NCBI GenBank assembly: GCA_017394565.1
Contig: JAFPXW010000348.1
Coordinates: 1-5,082, forward strand
DNA length: 5,082 bases
Source: Oscillospiraceae bacterium
Lineage (GTDB): Bacteria; Bacillota; Clostridia; Oscillospirales; Ruminococcaceae
Reading direction: 5' to 3'
The translations under genes and the position numbers were made by a program. Below, in pieces: positions 1 to 5,077 of the stretch (position 1 is its first letter; each line of letters starts with the position of its first letter). The notes under the pieces were generated by a model. It was not told where the DNA came from. It saw only the letters and a list, made by a program, of their open reading frames with translations, and searched no databases.

Positions 1-148
1 CGCAGATTTTTCGTCAGATTGTACAGTGACGACGACGCGATACTGTATGTATCGCTAGGAGGAACTGTGCAAGATGACGGAAAAGATGGGGGGCAGATGA
101 TGTGCTGAGCCGTCAGGCGGTCTTTGTGCGGTGTTGCCTAAACTTCTC
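1..148. other. Left flank without a supportable gene
   Basis: No gene can be assigned with confidence. One plus-strand frame is open from base 1 to a TGA at 106-108 (35 codons, entering from outside the window) and could be the 3' end of an upstream gene. Its codons (ATA, CTA, GTA, GGA) are unlike the GC-ending codons of the genes here and I do not recognise the peptide. A perfect inverted repeat, GCGATAC (37-43) and GTATCGC (49-55), has a 5-nt loop. A strong AGGAGG (57-62) follows, but the nearby ATG at 74 opens only an 8-codon frame ending at 100. I see no convincing promoter for the lipoprotein gene at 164. Confidence 0.3.
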
Positions 149-154
149 AGGGGG
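149..154 (+). promoter_or_regulatory. Ribosome binding site of the PD-repeat lipoprotein gene
   Basis: AGGGGG ends 9 nt before the ATG at 164. It supports that ATG over the in-frame GTG at 131, which lies upstream of this site and would add 11 residues in front of a normal signal peptide. Confidence 0.75.
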
Positions 155-163
155 ACAAACATC

Positions 164-937
164 ATGAAACGAATCTGTACGATCCTTGCGGCAGCGGCAA
201 TGTGCGCGGCGGCGACTGCCTGCGGGCCTTCTCTCAATGCGCAGCCGGTTTCCGACAGCGAGACAGAATCCCAGATCAAGCTGGATATGCCCGATATTGA
301 CGTGAGCGTTCCGGATGTGAACGTCAGCGTTCCGGACATCGAGATCACAGTCGAACAGCCAGACATCAGCATTCCGGACATGAGTGTGCCGGATCCTGCG
401 GAATACTTCGGCGACAGCACGGCGGACGCTGCACCGGCGCAGTCTGCATCCGGACAGAACGACCGCATCACCGACGAATCCGGTGACTTTGTGTATGAGG
501 GCAAGCTCCAGCAGATCGGCGATGACGAGAACGGCTATATCCAGGTACCGCTGGGCTATCTGCGGTTTCAGGATGAGGACGTGGACGGATTGACGCAGTA
601 CTGCGACACGTCCGGCAAAAACATCGTCACGCTCGACCACTATGTCGGGACGGATTACTACACGGCGGCGCAGAATCTCCACGCCTACATGGAATCGCAG
701 TCCGATCTGGAGGGACTGACCGGCGCGACGGTGCATCCGGCCGGCTACAATGCGTACCAGATCTACGGGCATTACACGGATGGATTTTTCATCGTGGCAT
801 GGCTGATCGAGGATCCGGCGCATCCGGAGGATACCTACTATCTTGCGATCGAATTTGACAACGATCACTCCTACCTGATGGCGTGTTCCTCAACATTCCA
901 GACAGTGGAGGATCACCAGAAAGCCAACGGATCATAA
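164..937 (+). CDS. Exported lipoprotein with Pro-Asp repeats, function unknown
   Basis: Predicted product is 257 aa. Residues 1-20 form a lipoprotein signal: basic MKR, an Ala-rich hydrophobic core and an ATAC lipobox with C20 as the likely lipidated cysteine, so the protein should sit on the outer face of the membrane. Residues 43-78 carry six Pro-Asp steps (at 43, 50, 57, 66, 71, 76), the first three exactly 7 residues apart. A low-complexity Ala/Ser/Gln stretch follows to about 100. Residues about 107-248 look like one globular domain rich in aromatics and beta-type strands (for example IQVPLGYLRF and YQIYGHYTDGFFIVAWLIED). The pattern is reminiscent of small PsbP/Mog1-like alpha/beta folds seen in clostridial lipoproteins, but that is only an impression. 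ATG 164 is chosen because of the AGGGGG at 149-154 and the signal peptide. The gene ends just before a terminator and converges on the barstar gene. No enzymatic motif is visible. Confidence 0.88.
   Translation: MKRICTILAAAAMCAAATACGPSLNAQPVSDSETESQIKLDMPDIDVSVPDVNVSVPDIEITVEQPDISIPDMSVPDPAEYFGDSTADAAPAQSASGQNDRITDESGDFVYEGKLQQIGDDENGYIQVPLGYLRFQDEDVDGLTQYCDTSGKNIVTLDHYVGTDYYTAAQNLHAYMESQSDLEGLTGATVHPAGYNAYQIYGHYTDGFFIVAWLIEDPAHPEDTYYLAIEFDNDHSYLMACSSTFQTVEDHQKANGS
290..397 (+). repeat. In-frame Pro-Asp repeat tract of the lipoprotein
   Basis: This encodes residues 43-78. The first units, PDIDVSV, PDVNVSV and PDIEITV, are near-perfect heptads, also visible in DNA as 21-nt units sharing AGCGTTCCGGA. 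Spacing then changes to 9, 5 and 5 residues. The alternating hydrophobic/acidic pattern with regular prolines suggests an extended, stiff, acidic spacer between lipid anchor and domain. That role is an inference. Confidence 0.7.
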
Positions 938-943
938 CAGAGC

Positions 944-984
944 AAAAAAGCCGGGGTGCAGTTTCGTACCCCGGCTCGATTTTT
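944..984. terminator. Bidirectional intrinsic terminator between convergent genes
   Basis: AGCCGGGGT (949-957) pairs perfectly with ACCCCGGCT (968-976). One G-U and one C-G pair extend the stem to 11 bp with a 6-nt loop (960-965). A T run follows on the plus strand (980-984). On the minus strand the A run at 944-949 becomes the U tail. It should stop both the lipoprotein transcript and the barstar operon transcript. Confidence 0.9.
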
Positions 985-997
985 CATGTATGGTGGA

Positions 998-1255
998 TCA
1001 ATCTTCCATAATCACCGTCAGCTGCTCGTTTTCCTCCATCGCGTCGCTGAACACCTTGAGGATCTCCTCGTCGGCATCGTCGGCACATTCAATGAAGATC
1101 ATGGTCGGCGCACCGAAAGCGGTCAGCAGATCGAACAGCGCATCGAGATTCTTGCCGTACCACGCCGGAAATCCCATCGCTTCCATCAGGTAGTCGTGCG
1201 CGGCGGTACGGTCACGCATCTGCGAGCCGTCGAGTTCATATACATTCGTCGTCAT
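998..1255 (-). CDS. Barstar-family ribonuclease inhibitor
   Basis: Predicted product is 85 aa, close to the 90 aa of Bacillus barstar, with no signal peptide, so cytoplasmic. Family knowledge: barstar plugs the barnase active site with an acidic helix and loop and protects the producing cell. The core motif WYGKNLDALFDLL (32-44) aligns with YYGENLDALWDCL of barstar. Aligned by eye, the contact residues are Y29 to W32, D35 to D38, W38 to F41, D39 to D42 and E76 to D71, so the key acidic residues are kept. A beta strand ending LTVIMED closes the protein, as in the family. The ATG is supported by AGGAG 7 nt upstream. It is the last gene of the operon, 12 nt after the barnase-like RNase gene, which makes that enzyme its probable target. 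Identification of the family is firm; the pairing is inferred from context. Confidence 0.93.
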   Translation of the reverse strand: MTTNVYELDGSQMRDRTAAHDYLMEAMGFPAWYGKNLDALFDLLTAFGAPTMIFIECADDADEEILKVFSDAMEENEQLTVIMED

Positions 1256-1262
1256 GGCAATT

Positions 1263-1267
1263 CTCCT
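1263..1267 (-). promoter_or_regulatory. Barstar ribosome binding site abutting the RNase stop
   Basis: On the minus strand the RNase stop TAA (1270-1268) runs directly into AGGAG, 7 nt before the barstar ATG. A ribosome finishing the RNase would stop on the barstar binding site, which favours translational coupling of toxin and inhibitor. Confidence 0.85.
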
Positions 1268-1915
1268 TTAATAAAGCTGTGTGAAGCTCTTGTAATGGTC
1301 GTTCGTGTAGTAAATGCTCCCGTCTGTGCCGAAGATCAGGCGTTCCGCACCGCGGTAGCCGCCCTCGTAGTTGACATCGCATTCCTTGTAGTCCCCGTCC
1401 GGCAGCAAGCCCTCGCGGTTGCCGAAGCGGTCGCCGCCGATGGACTTATCCGGCGCAACATCCCAGAGATTGCCCTCGCTGCTGTTCCAGCCGAGCTTCT
1501 GGGCTTCCTTCTTGGTGATGTAGTTCTGCGGCAGCGTGCCGAATGTGTGGATATATTCCGCCACGTCCTCCGGTGAGGTGTAGCTCCCGTCCTTTTCGAC
1601 CGATCGTGGAAGATCCTCGTCCGCAGGCGTGGTTTCCGGAATGGCGGTCGCTGCTTCGTTCGTGACAAGCGCGGCATCGGTTTCGGGGGCAGTCTCCCCG
1701 GCGGAAGGTTCGGATTCGGTGAGAAGCTCTGTGCTCTGCCCGGTCAGGGATTCCGTCGTGGGAAGGACGGCTTCGGTGGTTTCCGCATCGGTAAAGACGG
1801 TAAGTCCCTGTCTGGAAGTGTCGTCCAACTGATAGGTATTGTACGCCACGCATCCGCTAAAGAACACGCCGACGACAAATGCCAGCAGGATCGCGGCAAA
1901 ACTGTGTTTGTTCAT
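1268..1915 (-). CDS. Barnase-family guanyl-preferring ribonuclease, membrane-tethered lipoprotein
   Basis: Predicted product is 215 aa. Residues 1-22 are a lipoprotein signal (MNKH, hydrophobic core, lipobox FSGC with C22). Residues about 40-108 are a low-complexity Thr/Glu/Ser/Ala/Pro spacer. Residues about 112-215 match barnase (110 aa) along its whole length, for example LPQNYITKKEAQKLGW, DVAPDKSIGGD, FGNREG and TNDHY. The barnase residues K27, R59, E73, R83, R87 and H102 correspond to K135, R167, E178, R188, R192 and H207, so general base, general acid and guanine-binding loop are all present and the enzyme should cleave single-stranded RNA. The loop before the catalytic Glu is 3 residues shorter than in barnase. 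The start is ATG 1915: a second ATG at 1921 lies only 2 nt after the ribosome binding site. Unlike Bacillus barnase, which is released, this enzyme appears anchored outside the cell. The barstar gene follows 12 nt downstream. Confidence 0.94.
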   Translation of the reverse strand: MNKHSFAAILLAFVVGVFFSGCVAYNTYQLDDTSRQGLTVFTDAETTEAVLPTTESLTGQSTELLTESEPSAGETAPETDAALVTNEAATAIPETTPADEDLPRSVEKDGSYTSPEDVAEYIHTFGTLPQNYITKKEAQKLGWNSSEGNLWDVAPDKSIGGDRFGNREGLLPDGDYKECDVNYEGGYRGAERLIFGTDGSIYYTNDHYKSFTQLY

Positions 1916-1923
1916 GTGCATTT

Positions 1924-1929
1924 CTCCTT
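1924..1929 (-). promoter_or_regulatory. RNase ribosome binding site that decides the start codon
   Basis: AAGGAG on the minus strand overlaps the TAA stop of the metallopeptidase gene (1930-1928). It is 8 nt from the ATG at 1915 but only 2 nt from the ATG at 1921, so 1915 is the better start. Confidence 0.8.
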
Positions 1930-2611
1930 ATTTATGGTTTAGAATTGCATCCCAGCGGTCGTATTCCGGAAACACGCCGCGCAGGACGGCATAGAAATCC
2001 GCGGAATGGTCGAGATGCATAAAGTGCGCATATTCGTGATAAAACACCGCATACACGCAGCCAATGGGATACTGCATCAACCGGAAATTCATCGAGATGC
2101 GGCCGGTTTTCGCGGTACAGCTCCCCCAGCGGGATTTCATTTCCTTGATCTCGATGCGAGCCAGCGGAACGCGGTAGCCGGCTTCGGTGTAAGCCGTATA
2201 GACCTCGCGGTTGATCTGCCGGTAGAGGGCGACGCACTCGTCGATCAGCCAGCGCCGGTGGGCAAGTCTTGCCTCCTCCGGCGACCTTGCAAAGACCGTC
2301 AGCACGTCCTGTTCGAGCCGGGTGGGACACGGGCGTTCGCTCCAGTGCAGCGTGATCGTTTCGCCCAAATGCAGAAGCGCTGATCCGTCCGCATAATCCG
2401 GCGCATCCTCGCGGTGTTTCTGATTCTGTGCGATCTGCTGCACCAGCCGTCCGGCATTATCAGTCACGAACGCATGGATCACCGATTCCGGTGCAGCCGG
2501 CGGTGCGGAAACATACACCGTCCCATCTGCCCGGACGTGCAGGATGATATTCTTGATGCGCTTGCGGACGATCGTGTATTCGTAGGTCTTGCCGTCGTGG
2601 GTAAAGTGCAT
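1928..2611 (-). CDS. YgjP/DUF45-type zinc metallopeptidase-like protein
   Basis: Predicted product is 227 aa with no signal peptide, so cytoplasmic. The N-terminal part (YEYTIVRKRIKNIILHVRADGTVYVSAP) is the typical opening of the YgjP/DUF45 family. The C-terminal half has the family block MKSRWGSC (158-165) and the metal motif HEYAH (192-196). A third probable ligand, H202, lies in LDHSADFY, giving HExxH-x5-H. Proteins of this family are called metal-dependent hydrolases or M48/SprT-like peptidases; their substrate is poorly defined, so none is claimed. The start at 2611 is chosen because AAAGGTG lies 7 nt upstream. The frame stays open 28 codons further, but that stretch translates the repeat DNA upstream (RTTHYELRT) and is not believed. 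It is the first gene of the operon, its stop codon overlapping the RNase ribosome binding site. A functional link to the RNase is unproven. Confidence 0.9.
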   Translation of the reverse strand: MHFTHDGKTYEYTIVRKRIKNIILHVRADGTVYVSAPPAAPESVIHAFVTDNAGRLVQQIAQNQKHREDAPDYADGSALLHLGETITLHWSERPCPTRLEQDVLTVFARSPEEARLAHRRWLIDECVALYRQINREVYTAYTEAGYRVPLARIEIKEMKSRWGSCTAKTGRISMNFRLMQYPIGCVYAVFYHEYAHFMHLDHSADFYAVLRGVFPEYDRWDAILNHK

Positions 2612-2618
2612 GGGATCA

Positions 2619-2625
2619 CACCTTT
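2619..2625 (-). promoter_or_regulatory. Metallopeptidase ribosome binding site next to the fold-back element
   Basis: AAAGGTG on the minus strand ends 7 nt before the ATG at 2611 and begins 7 nt after the end of the inverted repeat (2633). It sets the start and stays outside the predicted leader stem. Confidence 0.75.
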
Positions 2626-2632
2626 CAGTATT

Positions 2633-2664
2633 AGTGCGTAGTTCGTAGTGCGTGGTTCGTAGTT
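2633..2664 (+). repeat. Left terminal inverted repeat, heptamer array
   Basis: Reads as AGTGCGT, AGTTCGT, AGTGCGT, GGTTCGT and a partial AGTT: four and a half 7-nt units alternating between two types. It is the inverse of 2840-2871. Confidence 0.85.
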
Positions 2665-2669
2665 TCGGT

Positions 2670-2685
2670 GTCCGCTGTCGCGGAC
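2670..2685. repeat. Short perfect hairpin inside the element
   Basis: GTCCGC (2670-2675) and GCGGAC (2680-2685) form a 6-bp GC-rich stem with a 4-nt loop. There is no T run on either side, so it is not a typical terminator. Confidence 0.6.
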
Positions 2686-2761
2686 GATTTATCATCAGGT
2701 CACTGTCAACTGATACGCTTACGGTTTAAGAAAGATCTCTGCACTGCATAAGCGACCAGCA

Positions 2762-2828
2762 CCAAATCAACACGAGTCGTACGATTCACAAGCCAAATCA
2801 AAGATTTGGTGTGAATAGCAAGATTTGG
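2762..2828. repeat. Nested CCAAATC/GATTTGG inverted repeats
   Basis: CCAAATC occurs at 2762-2768 and 2793-2799, and its inverse GATTTGG at 2803-2809 and 2822-2828. The inner pair closes a 3-nt loop and continues, past a 2-nt bulge, into ATTCACA (2784-2790) with TGTGAAT (2810-2816), giving 14 bp in total. The outer pair can form an alternative larger stem, so two competing folds are possible. Confidence 0.7.
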
Positions 2829-2839
2829 GCTGTCTGCTT

Positions 2840-2871
2840 AACTACGAACTACGCACCACGAACTACGCACT
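2840..2871 (-). repeat. Right terminal inverted repeat, heptamer array
   Basis: On the minus strand it reads AGTGCGT, AGTTCGT, GGTGCGT, AGTTCGT and AGTT. It matches the left arm at 30 of 32 positions. The predicted transcription start (about 2868) falls in its first heptamer. Confidence 0.85.
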
Positions 2872-2874
2872 CTC

Positions 2875-2903
2875 ATTATACCACGCTCCTTCCCCCTTGT
2901 CAA
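2875..2903 (-). promoter_or_regulatory. Full-consensus sigma-A promoter of the metallopeptidase-RNase-barstar operon
   Basis: On the minus strand TTGACA (2903-2898) is followed by a 17-bp spacer and TATAAT (2880-2875). Both hexamers and the spacing are perfect consensus. Transcription should start near 2868, within the right arm of the fold-back element, giving a leader of about 257 nt. No operator is evident, so expression may be strong and constitutive unless the leader regulates it. Confidence 0.85.
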
Positions 2904-3025
2904 TCCGAAACCGTTTTTGTTGCAAAACTGATAATTTTATTGTAATTTCGATACAAAGCTGTAATTTTTCATAAGAAACGTTCGTATCTTGACACAATTT
3001 GTTGTGAATTCCGTGAAATTGCCTA
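2904..3025. other. AT-rich divergent intergenic segment
   Basis: No gene is present. The segment is rich in T and A runs that could act as UP elements for the flanking promoters. It contains a direct repeat TGTAATTT (2941-2948 and 2960-2967). A TTGACA (2989-2994) on the plus strand lacks a suitably spaced -10. Right after it, CACAA (2993-2997) and TTGTG (3002-3006) make a small inverted repeat that might be an operator for the xylanase gene; this is weak. Confidence 0.4.
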
Positions 3026-3054
3026 TTGCATTCGTTCAAAATTTATGCTATAAT
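3026..3054 (+). promoter_or_regulatory. Probable xylanase promoter with extended -10
   Basis: TATAAT (3049-3054) is preceded by TGC, an extended -10. A poor -35, TTGCAT (3026-3031), lies 17 bp upstream. Transcription should start near 3061, leaving a very short leader. The weak -35 with a strong -10 fits a promoter that may need an activator, which is an inference. Confidence 0.65.
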
Positions 3055-3062
3055 AAGAATCA

Positions 3063-3082
3063 CATAGGTGTGGAAACCTGTG
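3063..3082 (+). promoter_or_regulatory. Xylanase ribosome binding site inside a small hairpin
   Basis: AGGTG (3066-3070) is the best ribosome binding site candidate, 9 nt before the GTG at 3080. CATAGGT (3063-3069) can pair with ACCTGTG (3076-3082) over a 6-nt loop (6 pairs plus one G-U), which would hide both the binding site and that GTG. This is either start-site control or a hint that translation begins at the later GTG, 3101. Confidence 0.45.
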
Positions 3083-5017
3083 AATTCTATACAGAAGCGA
3101 GTGATTTTCACGTTTCATCATAAACGTTGGGCAGCGGCGCTCACCGCGGCTGCACTTCTGGCAGGCATGACAGCGATCCCGACCGGTGCGGCGGATTCTG
3201 TCCTGCTGTCGGCAGATTTTGAGGGAAGCACCAGCGGCTGGCTCGGATTCGGCCCTGCTTCCGTTTCGTACACCAATAACGACAAACACACCGGCGACTG
3301 CTGCCTGTATGTTTCCGGCCGCAGCGAGAACTGGAACGGCGCGTTCTGCGATATGGACAGCACCCTGACCGCCGGACAGTCCTACAAATTCTCCGCATGG
3401 GTCAACGGCAAGTCCGGCGACACCATCCAGTTCATGCTCAAATACAAGGACAGCGCGGGCGAGCAGTACAAGCAGATCGGCGAAGCCGCAGGCGGCAAGT
3501 GGACGGAAATTTCCGCATCCTACGACATTCCGTCCGATGCGTCCGGTATGCTGATCTATTTTCAGACTGCTGAGGGCACGAACGATTTCGAGGTCGATGA
3601 CGTGACCGTCACCGGTCAGGCAAGCTGGTCGGAAGCGGCGCTCGACCGCACACCGCTGAAGGATATTTATGCGAATTACTTCAAGATCGGCTGCGCGGCA
3701 ACACCGGCAGAGCTGACAACGCCCATTTCGCAGGAGATCGTCAAGCACCATTTCAACAGCCTGACCATCGGCAATGAGCTGAAGCCCGATTACGTCATGG
3801 ACAAGGACGCTTCCCAGTCCTCCGGCAAGATCCAGGTGAGTCTGGCACAGGCAAGCTCCCTGCTGAAATTCTGCGAGGAGAACCACATCCCGATCCGCGG
3901 TCATGTGTTCTGCTGGTACAGCCAGACACCAAGCTGGTTCTTCAAGGAGAACTTCTCCGATAACGGCAAGCTGGTTTCCAAGGACGTCATGAACCAGCGT
4001 CTGGATGATTACATCAAGGCAGTCATCGAAGCCGTTTCCGCGCAGTATCCGGATCTTGACGTGTACTGCTGGGACGTTGTCAATGAGTGCTATCTCGACG
4101 AGGGCAATCTCCGTACCGGCGGCACGGATACTTCCAAGGGTGAGTCCTACTGGTCGCTCGTGTACGGTGACGATTCCTACATCGAGCAGGCGTTCACCTC
4201 TGCGAGAAAGTACGCACCCAATGGCACCAAGCTGTTCTACAACGACTTCAATGAATACATCCCTGCCAAGCGCGATGCCATCTATGCGCAGTGCAAGAAG
4301 CTCAAGGAAAAAGGACTGATCGACGGCATCGGTATGCAGTCCCACCTCGATGTCGGCTATCCGGACGCCTCTCTCTATCGTCAGGCGATCGACAAGTTTG
4401 ATTCGCTCGGTCTGGAGGTGCAGATCACAGAGCTGGACATCACGGATTACGATTCCGGCGCGGATTCGGATACCGTGGCGAAGGCTTACAAGGACATCAT
4501 GGCGCAGATCGTGGATGCCAAGAAGTCCGGTGCGAACATCACTGCCTGCGTATTCTGGGGCATCACCGACGGCACCAGCTGGCGCAAGACCGGCTATCCC
4601 CTGCTGCTCAATGCCGATTATTCGCCGAAAAAGGCTTATGATTCTGTCGAGAGCGCCGTTCCGGAGAGCGAATGGAGCAACGTTAAGGAAACCACGACTG
4701 AACCGCCCACGGAGGAGTCTGTTGCAACGACCGATGGGCTGTGGCACGCCAAGAAGGGTGACGTGTATGTGGATAACAAGGTCGATCTCCGCGACATCAT
4801 CTATATGCAGAAATATCTGCACGGCATCAACAAGAATGCGTTTGAATCTTTCGAGTCGTCCGGTATTCCGCCACAGATCGTCACGGGTGATCCGTGGGAT
4901 CTCAACATAGACGGCACCTGCGATGTCTTTGACCTCGCCCTGCTCAAGCGTCAGGTGATGAAGAACACTGCCAATACCGGACGCGATGAATTCGGTCAGC
5001 CGATCGTGGTGGATTAA
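3080..5017 (+). CDS. Secreted cellulosomal GH10 endo-1,4-beta-xylanase with CBM22-like module and dockerin
   Basis: Predicted product is 645 aa. It has a signal peptide (basic HHKR, then an Ala/Leu core; cleavage near residue 38) and a CBM22-like xylan-binding module (about 39-179). A GH10 barrel (about 184-528) follows, then a Thr/Glu/Pro linker (about 536-551) and a dockerin (about 556-629). In the GH10 domain the acid/base is E336 in WDVVNE and the nucleophile E451 in ITELDI; GHVFCWYSQTPSW and VFWGITDGTSW are further family blocks. It should cleave internal xylan bonds with retention of configuration. The dockerin has two calcium loops: D561, D565, D569, D572 (with Tyr at the usual Asn position 3) and D607, N609, D611, D615, D618. 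It should dock onto a cohesin of a cellulosome scaffold. GTG 3080 is chosen for AGGTG upstream; GTG 3068 lacks a binding site and would leave a leader of only about 7 nt, while GTG 3101 remains possible. Single-gene transcript. Confidence 0.95.
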   Translation: MNSIQKRVIFTFHHKRWAAALTAAALLAGMTAIPTGAADSVLLSADFEGSTSGWLGFGPASVSYTNNDKHTGDCCLYVSGRSENWNGAFCDMDSTLTAGQSYKFSAWVNGKSGDTIQFMLKYKDSAGEQYKQIGEAAGGKWTEISASYDIPSDASGMLIYFQTAEGTNDFEVDDVTVTGQASWSEAALDRTPLKDIYANYFKIGCAATPAELTTPISQEIVKHHFNSLTIGNELKPDYVMDKDASQSSGKIQVSLAQASSLLKFCEENHIPIRGHVFCWYSQTPSWFFKENFSDNGKLVSKDVMNQRLDDYIKAVIEAVSAQYPDLDVYCWDVVNECYLDEGNLRTGGTDTSKGESYWSLVYGDDSYIEQAFTSARKYAPNGTKLFYNDFNEYIPAKRDAIYAQCKKLKEKGLIDGIGMQSHLDVGYPDASLYRQAIDKFDSLGLEVQITELDITDYDSGADSDTVAKAYKDIMAQIVDAKKSGANITACVFWGITDGTSWRKTGYPLLLNADYSPKKAYDSVESAVPESEWSNVKETTTEPPTEESVATTDGLWHAKKGDVYVDNKVDLRDIIYMQKYLHGINKNAFESFESSGIPPQIVTGDPWDLNIDGTCDVFDLALLKRQVMKNTANTGRDEFGQPIVVD

Positions 5018-5041
5018 CAAAAACTGACTGACCATATCATG

Positions 5042-5077
5042 AAGCCCCGGAGTGAAATGCTCCGGGGTTTTCTTTTT
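5042..5077 (+). terminator. Intrinsic terminator of the xylanase gene
   Basis: CCCCGGAG (5045-5052) pairs perfectly with CTCCGGGG (5060-5067) over a 7-nt loop, and the stem can extend by A-T and G-U pairs. A T-rich tail (5068-5077) follows. It lies about 25 nt after the stop codon. Confidence 0.9.

Larger units (their letters stand above)
2633..2871. repeat. 239-bp fold-back (MITE-like) element forming the operon leader
   Basis: The element has 32-nt terminal inverted repeats differing at 2 positions, built from heptamers, enclosing about 175 bp with further hairpins and no plausible gene. It fills nearly all the space between the minus-strand promoter and the metallopeptidase ribosome binding site, so it should be transcribed as the operon 5' leader. 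In that RNA the arms would form a 32-bp stem with one G-U and one A-C position. I found no clear target-site duplication and no transposase, so its mobility is inference from shape alone. It could instead be a stationary structured leader. Its coding potential is limited to the spurious 28-codon extension of the metallopeptidase frame. Confidence 0.65.

Noticed and set aside
131..163. Upstream GTG start of the lipoprotein
   Set aside because: It lies before the AGGGGG site and would put 11 extra residues ahead of a normal signal peptide.
113..868. Minus-strand open frames opposite the lipoprotein
   Set aside because: No motif or supported start; the plus strand has signal peptide, lipobox and terminator.
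956..1576. Plus-strand frame across the barstar and RNase genes
   Set aside because: It begins in the terminator hairpin and runs antisense to two clearly recognised genes.
2612..2695. 28-codon N-terminal extension of the metallopeptidase
   Set aside because: It translates the heptamer repeat arm (THYELRT), lies upstream of a good ribosome binding site, and precedes the normal family N-terminus.
2704..2709. TTGACA on the minus strand inside the fold-back element
   Set aside because: The DNA 15-19 bp downstream holds no TATAAT-like sequence, so an internal promoter is not supported.
2633..2871. CRISPR array
   Set aside because: The repeat units are 7 nt with no spacers and the two arrays are inverted copies of each other.
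2971..2988. Possible catabolite response element around AACGTT
   Set aside because: By eye it has at least three mismatches to the conserved cre positions.
2989..3017. Second plus-strand promoter starting with TTGACA
   Set aside because: No -10-like hexamer at 16-18 bp spacing; the TATAAT at 3049 is too far away.
3023..5035. Very long open frame on the minus strand opposite the xylanase
   Set aside because: The plus strand carries complete CBM, GH10 and dockerin motifs; the antisense frame has no recognisable domain and is a by-product of codon bias.
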